Assembly: GCA_017654735.1 (NCBI GenBank)
Contig: JADPYG010000091.1
Span: 1-64,000 of the forward strand
DNA: 64,000 bases
DNA from: Vishniacozyma victoriae
Taxonomy: Eukaryota > Basidiomycota > Tremellomycetes > Tremellales > Bulleribasidiaceae
Direction of reading: 5' to 3'
Position 1 is the first letter of the stretch, and every line of letters starts with the position of its first letter. A program made the translations under genes and the position numbers. The notes beneath the pieces are model-generated. The model made no database searches. It saw only the letters and a program-made list of their open reading frames with translations, and was not told the DNA's origin. Below, piece by piece: positions 1-10,908 of this stretch.

Positions 1-66
1 TGGGAAAAGAACATAATATGCATGCATGAAATTTTTGAACGCGACCACCCCCTCCCCCAGATCACC

Positions 67-102
67 ATGTAACCCCCTAACCCTATGTAACCCCCTAACC
101 CC
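67..102. repeat. Telomere-like 18-bp tandem duplication
   Basis: Two adjacent 18-bp copies (67-84 and 85-102), each an ATGT followed by AACCCCCTAACCC, lie just past the stop of the sugar kinase gene. The CCCCCTAA core is the complement of a TTAGGGGG-type telomere repeat known from Cryptococcus relatives. Two short copies are not a telomere. They could be an interstitial remnant or chance C-rich sequence. Confidence 0.5.
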
Positions 103-115
103 CCCACCGGTGCTT

Positions 116-1576
116 TTACCACTTGTTGTTCACGACCTTTCCGTCCTTTTTGTTGACAAGCTCCTTGACATACGGCAGATGCTCGGCAGATCCGCCGAAC
201 GCCATTCCTCTCTGCATCACACTTCGGTAATTTTGGCCGGGCGAGACTTTGCCCAAGACATACGGCTGTCGAGTTTCGACTCGATTGGGAACAGGGATAG
301 ATCGGCCGATGAGCTACAACATTAGCAACCAGGACATGGGCCTCGAACGCACCGCTTCCATGCCTTGCCAGCTGAACGTGATGGCTTCTTTTGCTCCAGC
401 GGGTACACCGGCTTCGTCGAGCATCATGATCTTGGCTACTCGGTGAGCGGACGTCGATGCGGATACTCACTGTTCGGGTAGCTAGCTTGAATGAAACTGG
501 TGATGTTGGGATTATACGCTCCACCTCCGCACATGAATATCTCGTCAATGTCCTGACTGGGAGCGTAGCGACGGTAATGGTTGACGATGGCCTGAGCGGT
601 GATTCTAGTAGTGGTAGCGACGACATCGTCCGGTGACAGTCCCTTGGTTTCAGCACGACGTATCAGGTCGTGTGCTAGGCTGTCTCGAAATACCTCTCGA
701 CCGGTTCTATCATTAGCCCGATCGCCGATTCCGGAGCTTACGTCTTGGGTGGATTCAAGGAGAAGTACTTCATCGTCAAGAAATCATCCACCAGCTCTTG
801 ATCCACTCGACCCCGCTTGCCCATCTCGCCATCCCGGTCGTACTCCATATCCCCATTTGTATAGTGTCGCACAACGGCATCGATAAAGACATTTCCAGGT
901 CCGGTGTCGAAGTCAAAGTACCCGTCCGTATCGAGAGCGCCATTCTTGTCGGGGGAGATGAAGCAGACGTTGGCAATACCGCCGATGTTCTGGCAGGCTC
1001 GCAGTTTGGTAGGATGATGTAAAACGAGAGCATCAAAGAAACCGATTAGGGGCGCGCCTTGACGACCGGCGGCTTGGTCCGAGATTCGGAAATCGGTGAT
1101 ACTGGTGATGCCGGTCTTCGCCGCGATTATCGCGCCCTCGGCCATCGTCAATGCCGATTTGACCTCTCCCTCTTCGGGCATGGAGAGTAGCCAGATTGTT
1201 TGACCGTGACTGGCGATGGCGTCAATCGAGTGAATGTCGATGTTGTTCTCTTTGGTGAAAGTGTGAACGGCCTCAGCAAAGTGCTCGCCGAGGATCACGT
1301 TGACTTCAGATAGCTCGGAGGGAGACGTCGAGTTCTCCAAGATCATCTTCATGACCCGCTTCTTGATGGGTTGAGCAAGAGGAACCTCGCCGTACTGTTA
1401 TCAGTCCTGGTCCAATAAAGCTGACTCACGGCAAGAAGCTCGAACTCCATAGAAGCATCAATGTCTTTCTGGTGAAAGTGGCATAGGGCGCAATCGATTC
1501 CGTCCATGGAAGTACCTGAGTTGAGGCCCAAGACAGTGAAGTCGAGCGAGGTGTCTGGTGACGTTCGCGTAGGCAT
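116..1576 (-). CDS. AnmK-family anhydro-sugar kinase (levoglucosan kinase-like)
   Basis: Predicted cytosolic kinase of the AnmK family. Bacterial members phosphorylate 1,6-anhydro-N-acetylmuramic acid; the yeast member characterised in Lipomyces is levoglucosan kinase. The phosphate-1 motif [15 protein letters not shown] lies near residue 17. Further family signatures follow: [41 protein letters not shown] and, near the C-terminus, MCGGGAYN and [14 protein letters not shown] at 1576 is the only start in frame with the first motif. At least four short introns are needed; one of about 38 bp joins QGMEA to [14 protein letters not shown]. The protein ends VVNNKW with TAA at 116-118. It is divergently paired with an MFS sugar porter. 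Fungi have no murein, so an anhydro-sugar such as levoglucosan is the inferred substrate. Confidence 0.85.
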
Positions 1577-1945
1577 GTTGGTGGATTCGCACGAGCAGTA
1601 GGACTTCGTAATGAAGACGACGTGAGCCTGATATATGGTACCCTTCCCAACCAGCCGGCTGAATCCGTAGGCCGGGTTTACAGATGCTTGTAAATCAGGC
1701 TAATTGGCAGAATTGATATGCCGGGGACGGTCCTAACCGGCATGTCGGATTGCAAAAACCCGGTGACCCGGAGGAGTAAGCGGCCCCATGTCTTGGTAAT
1801 TCAGCCATTTAGCCATTAACGTCATGTTCTCGAAGTACTGACTAGCATTATATAATGCGTTTTGTCCGGGCAACAGCATTTTCTCCATCTGGCTCTATCA
1901 CACTCAGCAACTCCATACAGAATCCACCTCTCCTATTCAGTAGCA
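1577..1945. promoter_or_regulatory. Bidirectional promoter, kinase / sugar porter
   Basis: This 369-bp divergent gap holds six CCGG cores between 1655 and 1772. They include an inverted repeat, ATGCCGG at 1718-1724 facing CCGGCAT at 1737-1743. A 14-bp palindromic AT-rich element at 1845-1858 contains a TATATAA-like box about 90 bp before the porter ATG. The arrangement suits a Zn2Cys6 activator serving both genes; this is inference. Confidence 0.5.
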
Positions 1946-3720
1946 ATGGGGTATTTCACATACTGGCAGACTCTGTCGCCTAAGGCTCTCAACTTTTGGA
2001 TCCATACCTTCTCATTAATCGCAATCTTTTTCGAAGGCTATGATCAGGGAGTCATGGGAGGTGTCAAGTGAGTACTCACGTCAAAGGGATGCTGTTATCG
2101 ATCCTGATCCACAAGTGCCTCCAGCGACTACGTTGCCACGGTCGACATTGGAGGAGTTGATGGCATAGTCACAAACCAGCTCAAGCAAGGTGGTATCGTT
2201 TCTATATATTATCTAGGAGCCATATTTGGCTGTTTCGGAGGGTAAGTCTTCCGCAAATGTTGCGACACCCGATTTTTTCGAATTACGATGTTGATCGTTT
2301 TAGAGGCTGGCTGGCCGATCGAATCGGTCGTATCAATGGATCCCTTATTGGCGCAATTTTCGCACTAGTTGGTGGTGCTCTACAAGCAGCATCCACGTCG
2401 GCCGATTTCATTCTGATCGCCCGAGTGGTCACTGGACTCGGTACAGGTGCCCTCACTGCCATCATCCCTGTCTATGTTGCCGAAACCTCGACTTCGACCG
2501 GCCGCGGGAGGTTCCTCGGTTTAGTCTTCATCGCGAATTACCTTGGTATCGCTGTTGCGTATTGGCTCGATTTCGGTCTCGCTTTTGTCAAGGGACCTTA
2601 CGGGCCCGGATCGTCCGAAGTGAGGTGGCGCTTCCTTCTCGCTTTCCAGTGCGTTCCAGCCATCCTACTGGTCGCCGGTATCAAGATGTTGCCCGACTCA
2701 CCACGATACTACATCTCATCGGGTCAGCCCGAGATGGCTCGAAAAGTATTGGAAGCGGTCCGAGGTGGGAGATCGGACGAGACCGAGCGAGAATTTCAGG
2801 AGATGGTCGCGGCGAGTTCAAACGTCGTTCCCAGCAGCCCGGTCGAGTTCGCCAAAATATTGGTCGGCAAGAGTGATTGCAAGGCGCCTCATCTGGCTAG
2901 ACGAGCATGGCTGTGTCTCTGGCTTCAGATCATGGCGTCATATACGGCCATTACTGCTGTGACTGCTTATGCGTGAGTTGATGCTGAGGCAGCGGTGCCA
3001 GACATGCCTGACGTTAGTCCCATCCTACTTTCGGCAGCAGGGTACCCAGCAATCAAGCAGAACGGTCTCGCTGGTGGACTGTCGACTATCGGTATTGTCG
3101 GCACTATCATCAGTGCCTATGTTGTTGATCGATTCGGTCGAAGAAAGTGTCTGATGGTCGGTGCCTCTGGGCTGGTTATCGTAAATGCTCTCGCTGGAGG
3201 TCTCTATGAAGTCTCCCGACGAAACCCCGACAAGGCCGCTTCAGTCGCTCCCGCCGCCATCACCATGTTGTTCCTGTTCAACCTCATTTACGCTTCGACC
3301 TGGGGTACAGTCGCCTTCCTCATCCCTACCGAGATCTTCCCGTCAGAAATGCGAGCTCAAGGTAACGGGTTCGGCGTCACTGGCTGGGCCATTGGAGTCG
3401 GAACCACGGTCCTCGCGAACCCTTCGATCTTTGGTACTCTTGAGAATCGCGCGTACTTTATGTTTGCCGGCTTCAACCTACTGTGGGTCCTCATCGTATA
3501 CCTGATCTATCCCGAGACCAAAGACCGATCCCTCGAGTCCATCGATCTTCTGTTTATTCCTACGTCTCCCACCTATTGGGCATCGGAGCGAAGCTACAGG
3601 GACCACCACAATGGTGACATTTTGGCAGGACGGGAACATGAGGTCGCGGAACAGGCTAGGCAAATCAAAGGAGAGGGTAGTTCAGAGATGTCGGAACAGC
3701 ATCAAATCGAGAAAGCGTAG
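1946..3720 (+). CDS. MFS sugar porter
   Basis: Plasma-membrane transporter of the major facilitator sugar-porter family, with about 12 membrane spans. Family landmarks run in order: FEGYDQGVMGG in TM1, WLADRIGR in the TM2-TM3 loop, PVYVAETSTSTGRGR after TM4, PDSPRYYIS, VDRFGRRK in the second half, IPTEIFPSEMRAQG, and the terminal PETKDRSLESID signature. The ATG at 1946 starts MGYFTYWQTLSP, a typical short cytosolic N-terminus. Introns near 2069-2124, 2241-2303 and 2973-3015 restore the frame. The C-terminal tail is hydrophilic. The substrate is not readable from sequence. The divergent promoter shared with an anhydro-sugar kinase suggests a hexose or anhydrohexose. Confidence 0.9.
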
Positions 3721-3894
3721 TGACCGGGGAGTTTGAAAATGGTGAGGGATTTACATAGTGACATCAGGATGAATCAGTCGCACCGCTACCAAGTACATCA
3801 TACCAGCTGATTGTACGCACGTGACCGACGACTTGAATCTACAAAACAGCCGAGTGGTTCAAATGGCTTAGCTTTCATACGTCCCACTGTTCCC

Positions 3895-6037
3895 TCATTG
3901 ATTCGGCATATTTGTGAAACTTTGCGAAACACCGGCTACATCACCTAGCGAGTCGACATACGCTGAATCGGTTGAATTCTGTACAGTGACGTTACCCTGT
4001 CCGAAAAAGTCATACATCCCATTTCCAAAATCGAATGGCCAATTCTCGGTGAGATCACTTTGTAATGCAACTTGGTGATCGGATGGCCACTCGAAAGTAA
4101 AGTCATTCTTCCATAGGTCCGATTCGCTGGCGAGGATATCGTTGGTTTCAGGAAGTACATTTCCCGTGTCAAAGGGATCAAGCGCCGGAGGATCGTCGTG
4201 AACGCCTGCTACCACAGTCGCAGTCGAATTCTGCGTAAACTGGGGAATTACGCTGTGAAATACCTGTGCTTGTTGCGCCGTCTTGGCGGCTTGCTCCATG
4301 TAGCTCTCGATTTGAGCGACGTGCCCTCGTAGCTTGACAGACACATCCGATGCGAGCGATAGCGAACGTTCCAAGCCGGATAACAAGTCAATCATCGCAG
4401 TCAGGACATTCCGTACCTGTATCAGAGCCCAAGGTGAAAGCGGACTCTGTATCACGTTGGCAAGAATGTGTCCACAGCTCGCCAGATGATGGAGCTACAC
4501 AGTCAGCCCGGTGCATCCGACCCACAAGACCTCGCGTAAGGCAACATACCATAGGTGTACTAATGGCCATGATATATGAGGTTGGGATGCCGGCAAGCAC
4601 GTCCAGCAGCTCTCCAGCGATTTCGCAGTTCTTTCCGACACTGTGGTTTTCGGCGCCAGCCAACGCCAATTTCACGGTCTGAAATGTGATTGCGATATTC
4701 GCAGCTTGAAAACCAAAGGCGTCTTGTTTATCGTTTCCCGTCATGACTTGTGCCGAGCGGTAGATGACTGGCAGTGTTGCCTGCCTGGCCTCGAGATGTG
4801 CAATGACGACGGCAGCAGATGGCTCCGAGGTTGGAAACATTGCAGAGATTGCATCGGGTTCCTGCCGTCGGTTTCTTAGCCGACCAACAAGATGCTCGAG
4901 CACCCTGTACATGTCGGTTGTAAAGTTCCATCCCTTAAGAAAAGAGGGATCGGTGGGGTTGCACCCATGTTCGGTGATGTTCTCGTCGTAGACCTCGGCT
5001 GGATATCGGACATTGCTTTGCCGTTCTCGAAACCGTACTATCCCATCCCAAGTGATGGCCGAAAACACTTCAAGGGTGTATGCAGACCAGAACTACTCAT
5101 CAGGAAAATTGTGTAGTCTGCTCACCAATCGCCGTCTTTCTTGCCGTTGTATTTCGTTCAAGTTCCGCTCCCACCTCGTTTCGTCATGGTACCCGTCGTT
5201 GCCGGCGAGTACAACATATTCCCCTAGATGCGTCTGGTGCTCCAATATAGCCCCATATTGGATACATGCAATAGCTATGAGCACTTTGGCCCGTTTGTAT
5301 TCGAATCCTTGCGCTTTCGACAGATCGGTAGGAAAAGCAGCGATTGCGGCGTGATAGAAAGCCTTTGATGGTGGTGTTGAAGTTTGTGGTGAAGGGATCT
5401 GAAAGTGGGGCGACTTAGAGTCCGCAGAGGGCCTTTGCCTGCCCACGACAATAGCACAGACGGCCATGACTGTCGTATAGAGTGCTTGGTCGGTCGTGTA
5501 CTGTCGTTGACGCAATTGCGCAGTGAAAGACGGCCAGTGGAATAAGGGAAAACTGCACCAATCAGCACATGCTCTTCGCAGGGCGCTGGACGCACATTGG
5601 GTACGCAATTGAATGGTATTTCTCGACAAGCCCTAGGATGATGTCGTGATCCGCTAATGGGGAGTACTGCCATATTGACGGAGTGATTGACGACGCGATG
5701 GATGAGGTTGAAGCGTCGGCCCTACTGCCGGCAGCAGGTTCCAATGAAGGTTTCGGCTGAACGTCAGTCGGAACAGATATCATGAAGACATACACCTCTG
5801 CGTTGGACCGGGCGCTTGTATGTACATGGGGCTCTGAACTCGAAACATGTTCGGCAAACGGCGGGCTCTGGCCCAGGCGCGCACTGCTTGGTCAGCGAGA
5901 ACGCCGATCCACTTACTTTGGTGTTGGTGCTGTGACAACGATCGCATGCTCTCTACCGTTGAGTATAGTAGTATAAAGAAGATGAGTATACATACTGTCA
6001 CTCGTCTGATCCGCTGCGGTCCACCTTGGATGTCCAT
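3895..6037 (-). CDS. Zn2Cys6 fungal-specific transcription factor
   Basis: Nuclear DNA-binding regulator. The zinc cluster is assembled from two exons: ACDRCHSTNTK near residue 13, then, after a 33-bp intron, CAPGPEPAVCRTCFEFRAPC. The six cysteines have spacing C-x2-C-x6-C-x8-C-x2-C-x6-C, followed by TYKRP. The middle-homology domain starts with YHSIAYPI, which joins across an intron to FPLFHWPSF, and continues through QALYTTVMAVCAIVV and IACIQYGA. The C-terminus (to TGA at 3895) is acidic and Asn/Gln-rich, as in activation domains. The start ATG at 6037 (MDIQGGPQRIRR) is the first ATG in frame with the cluster. It lies between the sugar porter and the permease, so it could control either group. 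Confidence 0.85.
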
Positions 6038-6642
6038 TCTCTTCTCCGGTGCGGAGGCCGATTTGAGCAATAATTTCTAGTGCTTCCTGGGAAGTGTGAT
6101 GTAACAGCAGCCACGATCCATTATTCTTCTTCTGGGTGGGTGGTCGACGGCTGTCCCGTCTGAGGCGGATGGTCTGGCAATTACTTCCCAGGTGATATGA
6201 TAGTATACAGTGTCGAGCGCAACCGGGACACAAACACAACGCTGACCGTAAGCTATTTTACGTAACTCGTGTGGGAATCGTCGTTGTCAATTCCAGATTT
6301 TCCGGCCATTTGCTCATTAACCTCGAGTCATGCCGGTCATCGACTGACGCGACCTCGATACCCAATTGTTGATATCGTGCGTCGCCCTGGAGTTGATTCG
6401 GCTTCGGGATGTGCCCAAGTGTGGAAATACGGAACATGGAGGTTGCAGTCCTGGGCGTGAAGGAATGGGAACGCGTGGATTTCCCACAAAGGCCTGGAGA
6501 CCTCGAGATGTGAGTGCCGAACAATACCTCACGTGTCCGCAGCTGATACAGAGGAATGCAGCGTTGCTAATCAGCACGCTTGCATACACAGTAACAAATA
6601 ACAACATCTTGAACATCGGGGATCTACAATCAAGGAGTCGAC
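6038..6642. other. Intergenic, upstream of the zinc-cluster factor
   Basis: A 605-bp gap between two genes on the minus strand. It serves as promoter of the regulator and 3' flank of the permease. Short open frames are present but none has family similarity or consistent splice sites. Confidence 0.5.
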
Positions 6643-8538
6643 TCAAAAGATGAAATCAGAAAGCTTTTTGCCCGCCGATCGCTTGTGAGACGCTCGCTGA
6701 GCATCGCTTGCGGCCGTGAGGGCCTCTACATATTCGAGGTCGGAATGTAGGTCGATCTCCTTCGCCGGTACGCACCATCGGAACGGCTGTTTCTTGACAA
6801 TGACTTCGTATCCTTTGAACACAATGTACAAAGCCACAAAGATGAGGCCGGCTCCATATGTAAAATGAAGTCTGGCCCCCGGAATGCGCCAGGAAGCATC
6901 AACCAATACCCACTGATCGTGTTAGCTTGCCCTGACTAATGCTCCATTGACTTGCCTGCAAATGAATACAACTGGAGCCCAACATAATAGCCAGTACCCG
7001 GAAAAGGGCTGAAGGTATCCTCTCGCGGGCAAGAAATTGTTGTTTAGCAATCCTTGAGCTCGAAGGCCCGCTCGGAATCTGAGGTATGTACTGAATGTCA
7101 GTCGCGAGACCGATTCGAGGACACACATTGCGATACACAGCCAATTGACAAGATTGGCGCCTCCGACGATCGAGGTGAACCAAGTGAGGACTTTGACGGA
7201 ACCTTCCGATACCGAGAGGTATGATATACACGAATACAGCAAAACCGTGATGACCGCAACGTACGGCACACCGTTGCGATTCTGGCGCTTGAAGATGGCT
7301 GGAGCGCCACCTCGTAAGGATAGCGCATGTATCGCTCGACTCGTCGCAAACACCGCCGCATTGCCAGTTGAGAAGACCGAAATGAAGATCAAGGCATTGA
7401 CCATTGAAGGGAGGACAGGGATTCCCAGGCGATTCATAGCTGGACGTCAGCCGGGCAATGATTGAGACGACAGCCGGGTAATGATCAGCACAACATACAG
7501 ATGATATATGGCGACTTGGCAGCCCCCGGTGCTCCCTTGGCGATGGCACCAAGGAGATTGGGATCGTCAGACGCTGTGGTGGTTCCGACGCAAAGCGCAC
7601 CCATGACATAAAAGAACAGGATTCGATAGATGGTCGAGTTGAATGCTTTGGGCATGACTCGCCGAGGGGATTTGACCTCGCCTGCTACCAATGATATCCA
7701 GTCTGGTCCGCCGACCCTAATTATCAGCGTCGGTGGAGATGGGACTACGATGCTCACGCAAAGCAACACCAGATGAGTGCGTCGAAGACGCCTTTCATCC
7801 TCAGCGCTGGGGTCTCTCCAACAAAAGGGCCAGGCGATCGCCAGAATCGAAACCCAAACCGATCTTTCAAGGGATTTCCTCCCAGCATCGATACAAGAGT
7901 ATAGAGGGTGAGGCCAATCATCAGAAATACTTTGGTGATACTGAGCCAAAATTCGATTTCGCCAAACACTCTGACCGAATACAGTTGCATCGCAGCGTAC
8001 GACACAATTCCGGCGGAGATCAAAATTGCGGGATGGAGCGAGGGCGTCCAGTATGATACAAGCACGTTCATGGCGGTAAGCTCGAAGCAGACAAGAGAAG
8101 CTTGGGCGACGCAGTACTGCGAGTCAGCGAACTGATTTGTATTAAGCTTACGTTCCAGCCAATTGCTCTTGACGCACAGTCATCCCAGAACCTGGCAATG
8201 AAAGTGATGAAACCGCCGTCGATGCGTAACAAGGTCGTCGTTTTCACCAGCGAGTTGCTTCCGCACCAGATGACGAATGACCAGATAACAACTCCGATCA
8301 AGAGCCCCAGTGGCCCAGCGCTCGTAAGTGGCCCACCGATGGAGACGAACAGACCGGCACCGACTGCACCAGAGATGGCGAGGAGCTGAACGTGTCGCAT
8401 TCAAAGACCACGGCGAGGGTCGTTGGTGAGGTCGTAATCACTGACTGCTGCTTGACGATCCACCTCAGGAACATCTTGTGTGATAGCGGATTCGTAGGTC
8501 TTGCCTTCTTCGCCTTCTAAGTTTTTAGCCTCCGACAT
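6643..8538 (-). CDS. Amino-acid permease (yeast AAT/APC type), in-frame TGA near N-terminus
   Basis: Plasma-membrane amino-acid/H+ symporter of the APC superfamily. The N-terminal tail starts MSEAKNLEGEEG (ATG at 8538) and leads into DLTNDPRRGL. TM1 is AISGAVGAGLFVSIG. Later landmarks are WTPSLHPAILISAG, AGEVKSPRRVMPKAF, FSTGNAAVFATSRAIHALS and APAIFKRQNRNGVPYVAV. The cytosolic tail ends KLSDFIF with TGA at 6643-6645. Between RRGL and RHVQLL, where relatives have an unbroken RGL-x-x-RH motif, there is an in-frame TGA (8401-8403) followed directly by ATG. Either the allele is null, translation restarts at that ATG, or a 60-bp in-frame intron (GTCAGT...TTCAG) removes the stop. It diverges from the Amadori oxidase gene. 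Confidence 0.85.
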
Positions 8539-9097
8539 GTTGAGATTGATAAAGTAGATCCAAGAGTTCGAAGAACCATATATACCTCTGCGCACTCACA
8601 ATCATCCATTGTCGCACCTCGCTTAGATAGTAGGTCTGTACGCCCGGTCACTTGGCACTTGTCTGGTTCCCGATATCGCCTTGCTCGCGGAACCCGCACC
8701 ACCAACCGATTGTGCTCAGACCAATAGCGAGACACTGTTGCCAATGACAAATTGGTCAGCGATTCCAGCGTATGTGCAAGCTTGGGCTTTAGAGTTTGGG
8801 CACCTTGCTTAGAGCACAGAACAATGGTAAGAACATTCCGAGTGGGTTAATCGCGGGACCTGAAGCATTGCGGGAATCCCGGTTAATCGGAGACCTTATC
8901 GGCATATCTCGGTCTCATTCCGTGGTACCATGCGACTACGTCGGATGGAGCGAGTCGTGAAGGGTTCTATCTCGCCGGCAAATAGGCTTCGCCGATGCCT
9001 CCAGAGCCGCCCTACCGCTCAGCCGCCAAAAGGTGTCTGCACAACCGGACGTCTAGCCGTTCATAAAGCTTTTCCCGGAACACCTTCGTCAAACAAT
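8539..9097. promoter_or_regulatory. Divergent promoter, permease / Amadori oxidase
   Basis: A 559-bp gap between divergent starts. It contains scattered CGG/CCG triplets, for example around GGGAATCCCGGTTAATCGG near 8871-8890. No gene is supported. Probable shared control region. Confidence 0.4.
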
Positions 9098-10646
9098 ATG
9101 AGCATGATCAGTCCGGACATCACAATCCTCATTGTTGGTGGTGGAGGGACGATCGGGTCATCAACCGCCCTTCATTTGGCTCGTCGGGGATACAAAAACA
9201 TCCGCTTGCTTGACAAGTTTGAGAATCCGTCTGCCAATTCTGCCGGCAACGATATAAACAAGGTGCGGCGCGTTTGGCATGGAGAACCAGCTCATGGTGT
9301 AGATCGCCGGGAACGACTTTGCCGGAGTCTGGGAAGAGCTAGGTGCTGAAGCCTGGAAGATGTGGAGAACCGATACCGTCTTCAAAGACCACTCGCACGA
9401 AGTCGGCAGAGTAAGCAATAGTCATTCGATATTCTAGCTCATCATTCAGCTAGATGCGACTACGGAGCCGATTCGTGAGGCACGTCTAAAGGCCCGCTAC
9501 GATGCAATTGTCGCCGAAGGCAGAGGGGATATTGTCGAGTGGTTGGAAGGGAAAGACGCAATCGCAGACAAGCTCCCGCATCTGTCTTTGGCCGATATCC
9601 AGGTGCACCGCTCCGACTTTTGATGAAGTCAATAGCTGACCACGATCAGGACTGGCGGGGACTATGGGTCAAACAAGGAGGATGGGTTGCGGCTCGCAAT
9701 GCTCTCAACTCGGTCGGACTGGAACTCAGGCGACTTAGGGTCAAAACTGCGTTCGGGACCGCTGGCACGTTCAAGGTGCCGTTGATGTCACAGGACGGGA
9801 TGCAATGCATCGGTGCGGAAGCGGAAGATGGAACAGAATGGAAGGCAGACGTAGTGGTTCTGGCGACGGGGGCCTGGTCTCCTCCTTTGATTGCTCTCGA
9901 AGGGCAATGTATACCGAAGGTCAGAAGCACAATCCCGGTGACCAGCTGATGTGCAGGCTTGGGTATATGGTCATATCCAGTTGACGCCCGAAGAAGCAAG
10001 CAACTTAGAAAAGATACCTACCATGTACCATAGCCAGTTGGTGAGTGCCGCCAAGTCGATTCATGCTGAACTCGTCAGGGCTTTTACATTGAACCTCAAC
10101 CCGGGACAGGATTGATCAAGCTGGTCAACGAGTTCGGCGGATACACACACAATCAAGAGTGCCGCCCATTCCCACTCAAGGAGAACGTCGTGATGTCTGT
10201 GCCTAGATCGCATGCCGACCATCCTACCGACTCATTTCCCGACGAATGCGAGGTAGCAATCAACAAACTTGTCGACACTTGTCTTCCGCACCTGTCTGGA
10301 CGGAAGCTGATCAACCGTGCCATGTGCTGGTGCACCGACACTGTCGACTCTCAGTGACTTATCTGTGAGCACCCACATATTCGCGGGCTGGTTCTTGCTA
10401 CCGGTGATTCTGGCCACACCTTCAAGATGTTTCCCGTTGTGGGCAAGCAGGTCGCTGACCTGCTCGAAGACAAAGTAGGTATATATATATGACATGGTAA
10501 TAGTGCTGACAGTCTAGCTGTCCGATGAGCGCAAGCACCTATGGCGATGGCGACCCGGCCATCAGGATTCAAATGGTGCGGGTAGAGGTGGACCGGCGCC
10601 GAAGGATTTGAGCAAAGTCGAAGGGTGGCAGTCTGTGAGCTCGTAG
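9098..10646 (+). CDS. Fructosyl-amine (Amadori) oxidase, FAD-dependent, with in-frame TGA
   Basis: Member of the DAO/sarcosine-oxidase fold, amadoriase branch, which deglycates fructosyl amino acids to amino acid, glucosone and H2O2. ATG at 9098 starts MSMISPDITI. The FAD dinucleotide motif is VGGGGTIGSS, with LLDKFENPSANSAGND after it. Later come VWEELGAEAWKMW, VVLATGAWSPP, FYIEPQPGTGLIKLVNEF, SVPRSHADHPTD and the flavin-site motif MCWCTDTVDS. GLVLATGDSGHTFKMFPVVGK follows the expected pattern, and the terminal exon ends WRWRPG...DLSKVEGWQSVSS. A TGA at 10355-10357 stands where relatives usually read Trp or another residue before LICEHP, cutting off the last FAD-contacting segment. Otherwise the gene looks intact, so the nonsense change seems recent. 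At least six short introns. Confidence 0.85.
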
Positions 10647-10908
10647 TCTCCTATGTATTGGATCCGATACGGTTTTCTTGCTTGCACGTCTTTGCGAAGT
10701 CTGGCGTGGCTTTCTCCAGGAGGGTCGGAGCAATTCATTAAGCCTAAGTCTAGCTAGCACACCAGACCGATCATCGTGACTTGAGATTGCAACTACGGCT
10801 CAATAACCAAGTAACTTGATGGTACCAAAGCAGTACACCCAAAGCGGTGTAATCAAAGACGCTCCTCGCCGCGACAAGTGGCATGCATGCTTGGCCCGAC
10901 GCATGGCA

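Noticed and set aside
738..1036. Alternative overlapping frames on both strands within the sugar kinase
   Set aside because: Only one frame carries AnmK motifs; the others are shadows of the real exons.
3849..3873. tRNA-like D-arm phrase (GCCGAGTGGTTCAAATGGCTTA)-type similarity
   Set aside because: No acceptor stem, anticodon arm or GTTCRANYC T-loop follows at the right distance; it is likely chance.
8401..10357. Reassigned UGA codon (UGA read as an amino acid) explaining both TGA interruptions
   Set aside because: Many genes in the window use TGA as their normal terminal stop (for example 3895, 6643, 54484), so genome-wide reassignment is not credible.
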